From positions 1 to 25,291 of the IMG/VR virus record IMGVR_UViG_3300005960_000457: a stretch of 25,291 bases of DNA; one strand, 5' to 3'. Source of the stretch: a virus. The position numbers were made by a program, and so were the translations under genes. Below are positions 6,803-13,435 of the stretch, in pieces (within the stretch, counting starts at the first letter, position 1; each line of letters begins with the position of its first letter). Under the pieces are notes generated by a model that did not search any database, had not been told where the DNA came from, and saw nothing but the letters and a program-made list of their open reading frames with translations.

Positions 6803-7063
6803 GCGGATGTATTGAGGCATCACCCTTTGTGTTGAGCGAAATTGCTCTTAATGTGTGAAGAGAGGACTGTGGGTTCACCTCTAACTAGCTCGAACAAGAT
6901 ACCATTCTCATAACCGCTAGAACTTACTTCCGCTCGGGAGAGCGATGTGATTCTTACCCGCTAGGGCTCAAACCTGGGTACCACCCCTAAGCAATCAAGT
7001 TACGCATCTTGGTAATACGCGTTTCCTTGCACTTCACTATCCGACCCGTCGGTCAAATCTCGT
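6803..7063. ncRNA. Gene-free GC-rich stretch, possible structured RNA
   Basis: About 260 bases directly downstream of the tmRNA with no credible ORF and clearly more G+C than the surrounding genes. Small perfect stems include CGCTC-GGGA-GAGCG (6931-6944, a GNRA tetraloop if read on the plus strand), CCGA-cccg-TCGG (7041-7052), AGAGG...CCTCT (around 6862-6882) and GAGC...GCTC near 6835. I tested it by eye for tRNA arms, RNase P conserved regions and group I/II intron cores and found none. It could be a 3' trailer of the tmRNA precursor or an independent RNA; strand is undecided. Confidence 0.35.
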
Positions 7064-7430
7064 GGAGGGATTCTGTTTCCAAGCTCCCTCCTAGCTCAGT
7101 AAGATTAGGCTGCTAGAGCGTAATCCACAGGTGCAAAATTATCGTTTGCATTTAGTTTTGTTGATCTATGCGCGATCACCCGTCAAACTCCACTTCGATT
7201 CCATACCTGTCGATCCTAACTCTCCCCCCAAGAATACTTGACTTGATGGGCCGCATCAACTAAACCGTAAAACGTCTTACCGTTTCTGTCACCTGACTGC
7301 TAACCACCTTACTAAGCGGTGGTGCCCGGGCGGTGCTACGAAGGCCTATTAACCGGACCAAGTATTCTTGGTGGAGGAGTCGGGAATTGCACCCGAGTCC
7401 AGTATATCTTCACGTTGCTTCAACGTTTGA
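7064..7430 (-). ncRNA. ssrA: Permuted two-piece tmRNA (alphaproteobacterial type)
   Basis: tmRNA rescues stalled ribosomes and adds a degradation tag. The gene is permuted: the acceptor piece comes first in transcription (about 7430-7369). It has a hairpin ACGTTG-aag-CAACGT, a T-arm (TCGGG stem, loop TGCAATT, CCCGA), then CTCCTCC-A and an encoded CCA ending at 7369. After a spacer (7368-7229) whose ends pair (AAGAATACTTG/CAAGTATTCTT), the coding piece starts at 7228 with GGGGGAG. This pairs with CTCCTCC to form a 7-bp acceptor stem. GGATCGACAGG follows (tmRNA D-loop consensus), then the tag frame at 7149-7105 and a final hairpin GGAGGGA...TCCCTCC ending near 7064. The T-loop has G where U55 is usual. 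Total length, about 367, suits alphaproteobacterial ssrA. Confidence 0.9.
7105..7149 (-). other. tmRNA tag reading frame
   Basis: Resume codon GCA at 7149 begins ANDNFAPVDYALAA followed by TAA. The ANDNFA start and the ALAA end match alphaproteobacterial proteolysis tags, where the terminal LAA/VAA is the ClpXP degron. The stop codon lies in a small hairpin (GATTA...TAATC), like helix P5 of tmRNA. Confidence 0.9.
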
Positions 7431-7435
7431 AATTA

Positions 7436-7443
7436 TATTTATA
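7436..7443 (-). promoter_or_regulatory. T4-type late promoter at the tmRNA gene
   Basis: Exact TATAAATA on the minus strand, abutting the -10 box of the sigma70-type promoter and ending 6 bases before the predicted acceptor-piece region. The tmRNA could therefore be made both early and late. Confidence 0.5.
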
Positions 7444-7471
7444 TTATACCATATTTCTACGTGTTTGTAAA
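7443..7471 (-). promoter_or_regulatory. Sigma70-type promoter of the tmRNA
   Basis: Minus strand TTTACA, 17-base spacer, TATAAT with TGG before the -10 (extended -10). Predicted start near 7436, just ahead of the acceptor piece. Confidence 0.8.
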
Positions 7472-7489
7472 CCCCTTTTTTTTATTTTT

Positions 7490-8050
7490 TTACGCTGCTT
7501 CCCACTGTTCGTAAGTTACAATTTTTTCTAGTTTCTTAACTAGATCTTTACCGTACTTAGTAAAGAGAATACCTCTATTCCAGACAAAATGCTCAACATC
7601 TTGAATATGATGAAATGTCTCAGTTTGAGTCATCCAACGAAGAGCAGTTTCTTCATCACCAGCACCAATATTAATTATATCTTTAACCTCAGACTTGAAG
7701 GCTTTTAGCTTTCTTTCTTCAGCAGCCTTTTCCTCAGCCTGTGCTTCAGTAACAGCTTCAGAAATATAGTCGGCTTCTTTTCTAAGTTCTTCCATTGACA
7801 TGGATTTAAAGTCATAGTGATGACCTTTACTACCGAAGGCATCTTTATGTCCTTCGTAGATATAAGTTTCTAGATCTCTACGCTCTAGAGCTTGAACAGT
7901 GATGATACCTTCATCAATCCAGTACTGTGGATCTTCTGGCATAGTACCAGCCCAACGATTCTTTGGATCTTCGTTGACCCAAGCAATCGTCTTAGCGTTC
8001 TGCGCCTTAACGTGTTCTAAAAGTTCATTAAATCTTTTCATCATTCCCAT
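7490..8050 (-). CDS. Unknown phage protein, charged and helical
   Basis: 186 residues. GGGAG stands 10 bases before the ATG. The middle (about 88-125) is a Glu/Lys/Ala-rich helix, probably coiled coil, flanked by aromatic-rich segments. No membrane segment or catalytic motif is visible. Second gene after the promoter at 8363-8391, 15 bases behind the 8066-8329 gene, with which it probably forms an operon. I do not recognise a family. Confidence 0.7.
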   Translation of the reverse strand: MGMMKRFNELLEHVKAQNAKTIAWVNEDPKNRWAGTMPEDPQYWIDEGIITVQALERRDLETYIYEGHKDAFGSKGHHYDFKSMSMEELRKEADYISEAVTEAQAEEKAAEERKLKAFKSEVKDIINIGAGDEETALRWMTQTETFHHIQDVEHFVWNRGILFTKYGKDLVKKLEKIVTYEQWEAA

Positions 8051-8065
8051 TACAAAAAATCTCCC

Positions 8066-8329
8066 TTAGTTAATTGTCCAACCTAGATTGTAAACAAAGT
8101 TTGAATCAGTATCTTCAAAGATAGCCATTACAGCAGCTTCTCTTGGAGCAGTGTCCATATACTCAAGCTTTTGTCTAGCTTCATCGATCTGTTTAGCTTT
8201 AATTAACTCCATAACTTTTTTATAGTCAGCAGCATCTTCAGTGTACATATCGACCATATCGTTTTCGATAGCAAATTTTGACTTAGCTTCAGCTTTAGTT
8301 TCAGAGATTAATTTAAGTAGATTTTTCAT
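8066..8329 (-). CDS. Small unknown phage protein
   Basis: 87 residues. I use the second ATG (8329) because AAGGA lies 6 bases before it; the ATG at 8335 abuts the same site. It is helical and acidic, without membrane segments, and ends FVYNLGWTIN. First gene behind a consensus promoter, so probably expressed early and strongly. Function unknown. Confidence 0.65.
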   Translation of the reverse strand: MKNLLKLISETKAEAKSKFAIENDMVDMYTEDAADYKKVMELIKAKQIDEARQKLEYMDTAPREAAVMAIFEDTDSNFVYNLGWTIN

Positions 8330-8362
8330 TTTCATTCCTTCGTTTTTTTACCTTATATAAAC

Positions 8363-8391
8363 AATATACCACAACTCTCAGGGATTGTAAA
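8363..8391 (-). promoter_or_regulatory. Sigma70-type promoter
   Basis: Minus strand TTTACA, 17 bases, TATATT with TGG before the -10. It drives the two unknown genes at 8329-7490 and starts right after the terminator of the BMP gene. Confidence 0.75.
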
Positions 8392-8392
8392 C

Positions 8393-8420
8393 AAAAAAGT
8401 GCGCCGAAACGCACTTTTTT
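8393..8420. terminator. Rho-independent terminator, usable in both directions
   Basis: 11-bp stem AAAAAAGTGCG / CGCACTTTTTT with a 6-base loop (CCGAAA on plus). The minus strand reads GTGCG-TTTCGG-CGCAC followed by a T-run. It lies 38 bases after the BMP-family gene and separates it from the next promoter. Confidence 0.85.
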
Positions 8421-8458
8421 TTCTTTTTATTAGTATTCTGTTACATTTTTGTCACAGT

Positions 8459-9481
8459 TTAGTCTGGTAAGAAAGCGTCAATACCTTCAACATATTGATT
8501 CATTCCTAGTAGATCTCCAACACCTTTTCCTGGAAATATATCTAGTTTACCTTCTAGAATGTCCTTTTCAACTGCCATAGCAATTTCTTTGACATCATCT
8601 GGCATATTAGTATAAGGTGCCATTTCTACCATTCCAGTATCCATACCTCCCCATGTGTCAGACTTTTCCCAAGTACCATCAAGAACAGCTTTTACTCTCT
8701 CAACATAGTAAGGTCCCCATATATCTAGAATAGCAGTTAATTGAGTATCAGGTGCAAAGTTAATCATATCAGACGCTTGTCCAAATGCTTTCACTCCGTT
8801 CTGTTGTGCAACTTGTAGTGCAGCAGGAGAATCTGTGTGTTGTGTAATAATATCAGCGCCTTGTTGAATTAGTGCTTTAGCAGCATCTGATTCCAAACTT
8901 GGATCATACCAAGTATTAACCCAAACAACATCAATGTCAAAGTCAGGATTTACTGTAGTTGCACCTAGATAAAAAGCGTTGATACCACGTACAACTTCAG
9001 GTATTGGAAAGGAAGCAATATAACCGGCTTTTCCTTTTTCACTCATATGACCAGCAATAACTCCTTGGATATATCTTCCTTCATAAAATTTAGAAGAATA
9101 CACTGACATATTTTCAGCTGTTTTATATCCAGTCGCGTGTTCAAACTTTACATCTGGAAATTTTTCTGCTACTTTTAGCATTTGTTCCATATATCCAAAT
9201 GATGTTGCAAAAATCATATCGACTCCTTGCATTGCCATCTGAGTCATGACGCGTTCTGCATCCGGACCATACTTTACACTTTCAACAAACATGGTTTCAA
9301 CTTTATCGCCAAACTCTTCTTCAATAGCTTGACGTCCTTTATCGTGCATATAAGTCCAACCATGGTCTCCGGTTGGTCCTACATATACGAATCCTACTTT
9401 CAGTGGATCTGCAATTGCAGCAGAAAACACGAAAGACAATGGTAGTAATGCTACTACCAAAGCATTGAGTAATACTCTCAT
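8459..9481 (-). CDS. BMP-family periplasmic solute-binding protein
   Basis: 340 residues, a full-length substrate-binding protein of the BMP/PnrA (Med-like) family. The signal peptide (about 1-24, ending AAIA) has no lipobox Cys, so the mature protein is free in the periplasm. Family marks are KVGFVYVGPTGDHGW at the mature N-terminus, GVDMIFATSFGY, FEHATGY, YEGRYIQGVIAGHMS, GADIITQHTDSPAALQVAQ and GVKAFGQASDM. BMP proteins feed ABC transporters; characterised ones bind purine nucleosides. No transporter genes lie nearby, so it would have to use a host permease. AAAGGA lies 5 bases before the ATG. It stands alone between its own leader and a terminator, like a single-gene cargo unit. Confidence 0.9.
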   Translation of the reverse strand: MRVLLNALVVALLPLSFVFSAAIADPLKVGFVYVGPTGDHGWTYMHDKGRQAIEEEFGDKVETMFVESVKYGPDAERVMTQMAMQGVDMIFATSFGYMEQMLKVAEKFPDVKFEHATGYKTAENMSVYSSKFYEGRYIQGVIAGHMSEKGKAGYIASFPIPEVVRGINAFYLGATTVNPDFDIDVVWVNTWYDPSLESDAAKALIQQGADIITQHTDSPAALQVAQQNGVKAFGQASDMINFAPDTQLTAILDIWGPYYVERVKAVLDGTWEKSDTWGGMDTGMVEMAPYTNMPDDVKEIAMAVEKDILEGKLDIFPGKGVGDLLGMNQYVEGIDAFLPD

Positions 9482-9545
9482 AGATTTCCTTTCGAGGGTG
9501 ATGAGGCGGGATCGTAAGGGAATACTCCGCCAGGGGTTAAATTAT
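9482..9545 (-). promoter_or_regulatory. GC-rich leader of the BMP-family gene
   Basis: The stretch before the start codon is markedly GC-richer than the flanks. It can form GGCGG...CCGCC over a loop of about 16 bases. It may be a control element for translation of the binding protein; it matches no riboswitch I know. Confidence 0.3.
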
Positions 9546-9574
9546 TATATATACTAGTTTTTCTTCGCGTTCAA
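9546..9574 (-). promoter_or_regulatory. Probable promoter of the BMP-family gene
   Basis: Minus strand TTGAAC, 17 bases, TATATA. The -35 differs from the TTTACA family used elsewhere in the window, so this promoter is less certain. The rest of 9575-9659 is AT-rich, with an imperfect TTCAAG-caa-CTTGAA hairpin. Confidence 0.45.
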
Positions 9575-9659
9575 AAGTTTTTGATAATAAATTTTATATT
9601 TTTTCATTATCCTTTTATTTCTTTCAAGTTGCTTGAAGAAATTAGATATACCTGTGAAC

Positions 9660-10136
9660 TTAAAGATCTTCTGAGTCATTTTCTTTATCGTGCACATGAA
9701 GTTGAATTACAGCATAATGTAAAATCTTCATAAGATCACGACGAGCATCTGAAGCAGATCCTTTCTTTCCGTATCTTTGTGCATACTTTAGTATGTTTCC
9801 AATACAGAAACCAGTTCCATGGCCACCGTCGATTATAAATTCGGTGGCCTGAAATTTCTCTTTTGAGTAATGACTATTATAAGTCTTATCAATATGACGC
9901 TTAAGTTCTTCTAGAGTTTGATCCTCATTGAACTTATAATCTATAGCATAGTCACTATTAATATCTGGTTGTAGTGCATCTTCTGGATAAGGTATCTCCG
10001 GTGCACCTTGCTCTACTAGATTATTCACTATCTTTTCATAGTGACCATTAAACGGAGACTTAAAAGCCGATTGATCATGTCTTGGATCTTGAGCTTGCTT
10101 TTTCAAGATCTCGTTTTTCACTTCTTCAAAAGCCAT
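9660..10136 (-). CDS. DUF3310-family phage protein
   Basis: 158 residues. The C-terminal half has the DUF3310 pattern: HIDKTYNSHYS, QATEFIIDGGHGTGFCIGNILKYAQRYGKK (quoted here as GFCIGNILKYAQRYGKK), then a helix with LMKILHYAVIQLH. DUF3310 proteins are widespread in phages and sometimes named nucleotide kinase-like or SaV-like, but their role is unproven. The start overlaps the endolysin stop (TAATG), so the two genes are coupled. Confidence 0.8.
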   Translation of the reverse strand: MAFEEVKNEILKKQAQDPRHDQSAFKSPFNGHYEKIVNNLVEQGAPEIPYPEDALQPDINSDYAIDYKFNEDQTLEELKRHIDKTYNSHYSKEKFQATEFIIDGGHGTGFCIGNILKYAQRYGKKGSASDARRDLMKILHYAVIQLHVHDKENDSEDL

Positions 10137-10651
10137 TACTTACCTTTCATTCTATAAAATATATGAGATCCTACTCTTGCGACTCTGTCCATTGTAGGAG
10201 CCCAGTTTGGTTTAACGTAGTTTGCATGATAATGAGTTGAACCTTCAGTTATTCCTACATAACGACCGTGGATCCAAAAATCTCTTGCATACTTCCTTGA
10301 TTTTTCCCAAGCTGTCTTGTTTTTTGGTTCATCTGATCTCCCATCACACCACCAACTAAACTGACACTGGTGAAGCTTAGGATTACCGTTTGGACCTAAT
10401 CTAGCTTGTTTTATTACATCACAGACGTTGTTTGGAAAGTGTCTGTGATTTACTCTATTTAAAACTACATCGGATACTGACATTGCATCTGCAAGAGACG
10501 ATGCTCTTGTTTCCCAATATATATTCATCGCTATACATTGAATAGCACGATTTTCTTCTTGAAAGTCATGTTGTGCTTTTGCCGTATATCCTATTCCTGA
10601 AAACAGTGCCAAATTTAATGCCACTGTAATCGCTGCTGTTATTTTTTTCAT
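10136..10651 (-). CDS. SleB/CwlJ-type cell wall hydrolase (endolysin)
   Basis: 171 residues with an N-terminal signal sequence (about 1-26). The Hydrolase_2 domain starts around residue 33. AMNIYWETRASS carries the predicted catalytic Glu47, followed by DVVLNRVNHRHFPNNVCDVIKQ, QCQFSWWCDG, and GSTHYHANYVKPNW, all typical of SleB/CwlJ hydrolases. Such enzymes cut peptidoglycan glycan strands and serve as lysins in many marine myophages. The signal sequence suggests Sec export. It has its own promoter (10680-10708) and a near-late-promoter GATAAATA around 10750. Confidence 0.88.
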   Translation of the reverse strand: MKKITAAITVALNLALFSGIGYTAKAQHDFQEENRAIQCIAMNIYWETRASSLADAMSVSDVVLNRVNHRHFPNNVCDVIKQARLGPNGNPKLHQCQFSWWCDGRSDEPKNKTAWEKSRKYARDFWIHGRYVGITEGSTHYHANYVKPNWAPTMDRVARVGSHIFYRMKGK

Positions 10652-10679
10652 GTCTTCTGCCTCATTATTGTTATAGACT

Positions 10680-10708
10680 AATATACCAATAAATCACGCT
10701 AAAGTAAA
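10680..10708 (-). promoter_or_regulatory. Sigma70-type promoter of the endolysin gene
   Basis: Minus strand TTTACT, 17 bases, TATATT preceded by TGG. About 22 bases remain between the predicted start and the ATG. Confidence 0.7.
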
Positions 10709-10764
10709 CTAAAAAATTCATTCATTCCTTATTTTAGTTATATACTGTAATATATTTATCACAG

Positions 10765-10980
10765 TTAGTTTTTGTAAGTCTTTCCCATCTCTATCATACG
10801 TTCCTCATACTCTTTAGCAACTTCTGGATCATATTTACTTCCAGTTCCATCAGCACCAAAGTCAAATATTGCAAGTGCTATTAAAATTACTACAATCCAG
10901 ATACCACCAACTTTACATAGTCTTAAGAACTTTGTGTAAGCTTCTTCTGCTTGCACCTGCGCCTCTTCTCTTACTGTCAT
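10765..10980 (-). CDS. Small single-span membrane protein (possible holin)
   Basis: 71 residues with one membrane helix (about 26-43, GGIWIVVILIALAIFDFG) between a charged N-terminus and an acidic/basic C-terminal tail. The ATG overlaps the ThyX stop as ATGA. It lies just upstream of the endolysin, separated by 113 bases that contain the endolysin promoter. Position next to a lysin makes a holin conceivable; a single-span bacterial aa3-oxidase subunit IV-like protein would look similar. No decisive motif. Confidence 0.65.
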   Translation of the reverse strand: MTVREEAQVQAEEAYTKFLRLCKVGGIWIVVILIALAIFDFGADGTGSKYDPEVAKEYEERMIEMGKTYKN

Positions 10981-11852
10981 TTAATATCCTCTAACTTCTT
11001 AATTCCTAACGCCCAGTTTTCTGCAGCATCTTCAACGTACCTAATAGATTTATTAGGAAACTCTTCTTTAAAGAAGAACTTATCATTCTCATCGTAATAT
11101 TTTATATAAGCCATCTCTTCTTTAAAGTCCATGAAAACAATGGCTTTACCTTTATCATTGTCTGCATAGTGAGTTGTGATTTCTCGTCCCATATCTGTAT
11201 CTCCTAATACTGGAAAGATATCTGAAATTATACGGCCGCATGCTCTGGCCAATTCCATGTGTTCCTTTTGTGTTCCATTTCCAGATCTTAGTTCAATGTA
11301 ATGTACCCAAGACCTGAGTGTTCCATTAACGTATAATCTTGACTTGGTGTTTCCTTCAGGAAGTATACATCTAGCTTGTTCTTTTGCGATTCCTTTATCT
11401 ATTGCTTCTTTATAAATTTCCTTTACATGATCTATAATAAATTTCTGCTTTGCGTCCCACCAGACTTTCAATGATGAGTCATCAGTTTCAATGCTGTTTT
11501 GCCTGTTTGACTCATCCTGTAGCCTAGCTTCTCTCACCACAAAACTATCCCCAAGATCAGCAACGCTAGAATAGCGCTGAGAAAACTCTTGAAAGCTAAA
11601 CGATCTGTGTCGAAGAAGTTGTCTAGCGATGTCTCTTGTTGTTTCGATCTCGAGTGTTGCTGAGGCCATTTCGAGAGGTGACCAGTGCTTGTTCTTGATG
11701 AGGTATTTGATAAGCTTTTCACTCGTCTTTTTGTTATTTTGGTTTGATGGATTGGAGACACGGGCACAGAAGGCCACGAAATCTTTGGCGGAATTGATGT
11801 CATCTATAAAATCTCCTTCTGGTTTTGTATATCCAACTATTCTAACTTTCAC
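10977..11852 (-). CDS. thyX: FAD-dependent thymidylate synthase ThyX
   Basis: 291 residues. ThyX methylates dUMP to dTMP using methylene-tetrahydrofolate, FAD and NADPH. The signature RHRxxSxxxxSxR motif is intact at residues 81-93 (RHRSFSFQEFSQR), with the QARCILPEG segment further on and a typical C-terminal tail. The start is GTG at 11850-11852, overlapping the preceding stop, with GGGGA 9 bases upstream. Because the ThyA-fold gene at 22685 looks like a dCMP hydroxymethylase, ThyX is probably the real dTMP source of this phage. Confidence 0.96.
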   Translation of the reverse strand: MKVRIVGYTKPEGDFIDDINSAKDFVAFCARVSNPSNQNNKKTSEKLIKYLIKNKHWSPLEMASATLEIETTRDIARQLLRHRSFSFQEFSQRYSSVADLGDSFVVREARLQDESNRQNSIETDDSSLKVWWDAKQKFIIDHVKEIYKEAIDKGIAKEQARCILPEGNTKSRLYVNGTLRSWVHYIELRSGNGTQKEHMELARACGRIISDIFPVLGDTDMGREITTHYADNDKGKAIVFMDFKEEMAYIKYYDENDKFFFKEEFPNKSIRYVEDAAENWALGIKKLEDIK

Positions 11853-12211
11853 TATTCGTGTTCCCCACCCGGATCATTATCATCTAGTTTAATCTTTTTG
11901 CCGTCCATGTACATATTCTGTCTGGCTCTTGGATAACTATGATAACCTGCTTTCAAAAAGAAACCTGGCTTTCGTTTTGCTGTTTCAAAGGTTGCGACTG
12001 TAATAACAATAGCACCTATAAGAACTACATGTGCTGCAGCACTAAAACCAAATATCCACCAACTACCAACAAGTTGAGCAAAAGTTAAGCACCACATCCA
12101 AGCTAGCACTTGCATGACCATGTGTTGTACTTGTAAGTTAGGAATATTTCTTAGAGGATTATGCTCTAAATTCATAACGCTGTTCCAGCTATCGTAAATC
12201 CATTCTCTCAT
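11852..12211 (-). CDS. Two-span membrane protein, unknown
   Basis: 119 residues with two hydrophobic segments (about 29-48 and 51-76, the second rich in Ala/Val/Ile), flanked by an aromatic N-terminus and a soluble basic/acidic tail ending DDNDPGGEHE. Coupled to ThyX downstream and to the 84-residue gene upstream by overlapping stop-start codons. Similar proteins occur in marine T4-like phages; function unknown. Confidence 0.7.
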   Translation of the reverse strand: MREWIYDSWNSVMNLEHNPLRNIPNLQVQHMVMQVLAWMWCLTFAQLVGSWWIFGFSAAAHVVLIGAIVITVATFETAKRKPGFFLKAGYHSYPRARQNMYMDGKKIKLDDNDPGGEHE

Positions 12212-12465
12212 TAGTGTAACGTCTCCTTTTCTGGTTTTTTGTTGAAATCTTTTATTTGATCTGTCATATTCATTATAGTTTCTACCATCTTTTCAAAGTC
12301 TTCTTTGTTTAATCGGCTTTTGTAGAGACTTAAACCAAGAGTAGTGAGTACACCAGCAACCATCAAAGGATGTACGCCTTCATTGGATTCTAGTAAGAAT
12401 TCGCATGCACCCATTAGAATATCGTAACACTCTTGAAAGTCTCTATCTTCAAACTCTTCAAACAT
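12211..12465 (-). CDS. Small unknown phage protein
   Basis: 84 residues; acidic, with a hydrophobic helix around 37-50 (MVAGVLTTLGLSLY) that is too short for a confident membrane span, and a charged C-terminal helix. Stop-start overlaps on both sides place it in the helicase-to-ThyX operon. No family recognised. Confidence 0.65.
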   Translation of the reverse strand: MFEEFEDRDFQECYDILMGACEFLLESNEGVHPLMVAGVLTTLGLSLYKSRLNKEDFEKMVETIMNMTDQIKDFNKKPEKETLH

Positions 12466-12631
12466 TTTCTTGTGTTTTCTTTTTTAGATTATCAGCAACT
12501 TCTGTTGCTCTTTCGGTTAATACACTTATTGCAGTATGAATGTGTCCAGTGTCATGAGGCTGTAATCTTTCCTTCAAAATCTGAATCTCAGACTGTAATA
12601 TCAATAATCTATCTACACAATTAATTTTCAT
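12458..12631 (-). CDS. 57-residue helical protein
   Basis: A short gene between two others: the ATG at 12631 overlaps the upstream stop as ATGA and its stop overlaps the downstream start by 8 bases. The product starts MKINCVDRLLILQSEIQIL and is one long amphipathic, probably coiled-coil helix with a Lys-rich end. The double overlap and lack of any other use for this gap support it as real. Function unknown. Confidence 0.6.
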   Translation of the reverse strand: MKINCVDRLLILQSEIQILKERLQPHDTGHIHTAISVLTERATEVADNLKKKTQENV

Positions 12632-12801
12632 TTTTTCTCCAGTTCTATTATTCTTTTTTCAAGTTGATTAATTTTATCAGCCATTCTTTGCATTTCATGA
12701 CGCATTGAATCATCAGTTGAAGATATAAAACCATCACGTTTTCTAGATGTAAAATCTAATCTAAGTCCAGCGTCTGGATCTGTAGCCTTATCATAGGTCA
12801 T
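12628..12801 (-). CDS. Small coiled-coil protein
   Basis: 57 residues from the ATG at 12801, chosen because GGAG lies 8 bases before it. The longer frame to 12855 would overlap the methyltransferase by 65 bases. A basic N-terminal part (LRLDFTSRKRDGF) is followed by a heptad-like helix (MADKINQLEKRIIELEKK). Unknown role. Confidence 0.6.
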   Translation of the reverse strand: MTYDKATDPDAGLRLDFTSRKRDGFISSTDDSMRHEMQRMADKINQLEKRIIELEKK

Positions 12802-13435
12802 TTTTTTTCTCCATTTTCCAAAAACCTGATCCTGATTCAAAACTATCATGGTCAAAACTATATTTATTCTTTTTTATGAACTCATCTATAGCTTTTTTAC
12901 AACCTTCATGAGCAGGATGATAATCATCACCACATAAGTATTTAGTACCGTTTAAGTATTTAAGTTCATTCTTTACATTTTGATAACTATGTGCTCCGTC
13001 TAAATAAGCCATATCCCATTCACTATCTTTTTTAAGTAGGTTTACACTCTGCATCTGATGTGTTTTCTTATGAATAGAAAAATATCTAGGATGTTGAGAA
13101 GCACAGTAATCATACACTGTTCTATGATCCTTTTCCATATATAAGTTCATAGCATATACAATTGCAGGATTCTTACTGTTTTTCACCATCACACCATTAT
13201 AGTGAACTTGCTTCTGATCACCATTCATTCCAAACGTATCACATACGTGTAGTTTACACCCTTTTGGCAAAGAATCCATTAGTGCCCAAGAACTGAGACC
13301 CCATGCGCATCCTATCTCCAACACCTTAGAGTTTTCAGGAATAGATGAGGCAAAATCCATGAGACTACTAAGGTGTTTTTGATTATTAAAACCAGGAATG
13401 TCCTGATTTCTTTTTGGAGGATGAGGTATTATCAC
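12791..13435 (-). CDS. Class I SAM-dependent methyltransferase
   Basis: 214 residues. Motif I is VLEIGCAWG (38-46), followed by LHVCDTFG (motif II-like acidic residue) and WDMAYLDGAHSYQNVKNEL (post-IV segment), the pattern of the Methyltransf_24 group, which often acts on small molecules or sugars. YLCGDDYHPAHEG adds Asp/His residues that could bind a metal. The start is GTG overlapping the helicase stop (GTGA). Substrate unknown. Confidence 0.75.
   Translation of the reverse strand: MIIPHPPKRNQDIPGFNNQKHLSSLMDFASSIPENSKVLEIGCAWGLSSWALMDSLPKGCKLHVCDTFGMNGDQKQVHYNGVMVKNSKNPAIVYAMNLYMEKDHRTVYDYCASQHPRYFSIHKKTHQMQSVNLLKKDSEWDMAYLDGAHSYQNVKNELKYLNGTKYLCGDDYHPAHEGCKKAIDEFIKKNKYSFDHDSFESGSGFWKMEKKNDL

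Noticed and set aside
6752-6823. N-terminal extension of the NifU-like protein
   Set aside because: The frame runs through a strong GC hairpin and the TATAAATA box; the domain starts naturally at the ATG at 6751.
6840-7060. tRNA genes or RNase P RNA in the GC-rich stretch
   Set aside because: D-arm-like GCTC..GAGC and T-loop-like TTTGAGC segments were tried on both strands, but no matching acceptor, anticodon and T-stems could be assembled, and RNase P conserved regions are absent.
7319-7531. Plus-strand 70-codon ORF across the tmRNA acceptor piece
   Set aside because: It runs through the tmRNA and its promoter on the opposite strand and looks like no protein.
9554-9607. 17-codon frame (MKKYKIYYQKLL...) with AAAGG upstream, before the BMP-family gene, as a leader peptide
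   Set aside because: It overlaps the predicted promoter and is very short and AT-rich; chance is the simpler explanation.
11534-11892. Overlapping ORFs on both strands inside thyX
   Set aside because: The thyX frame carries the family motif; the others are shadows in Ser/Thr- or Leu-rich composition.
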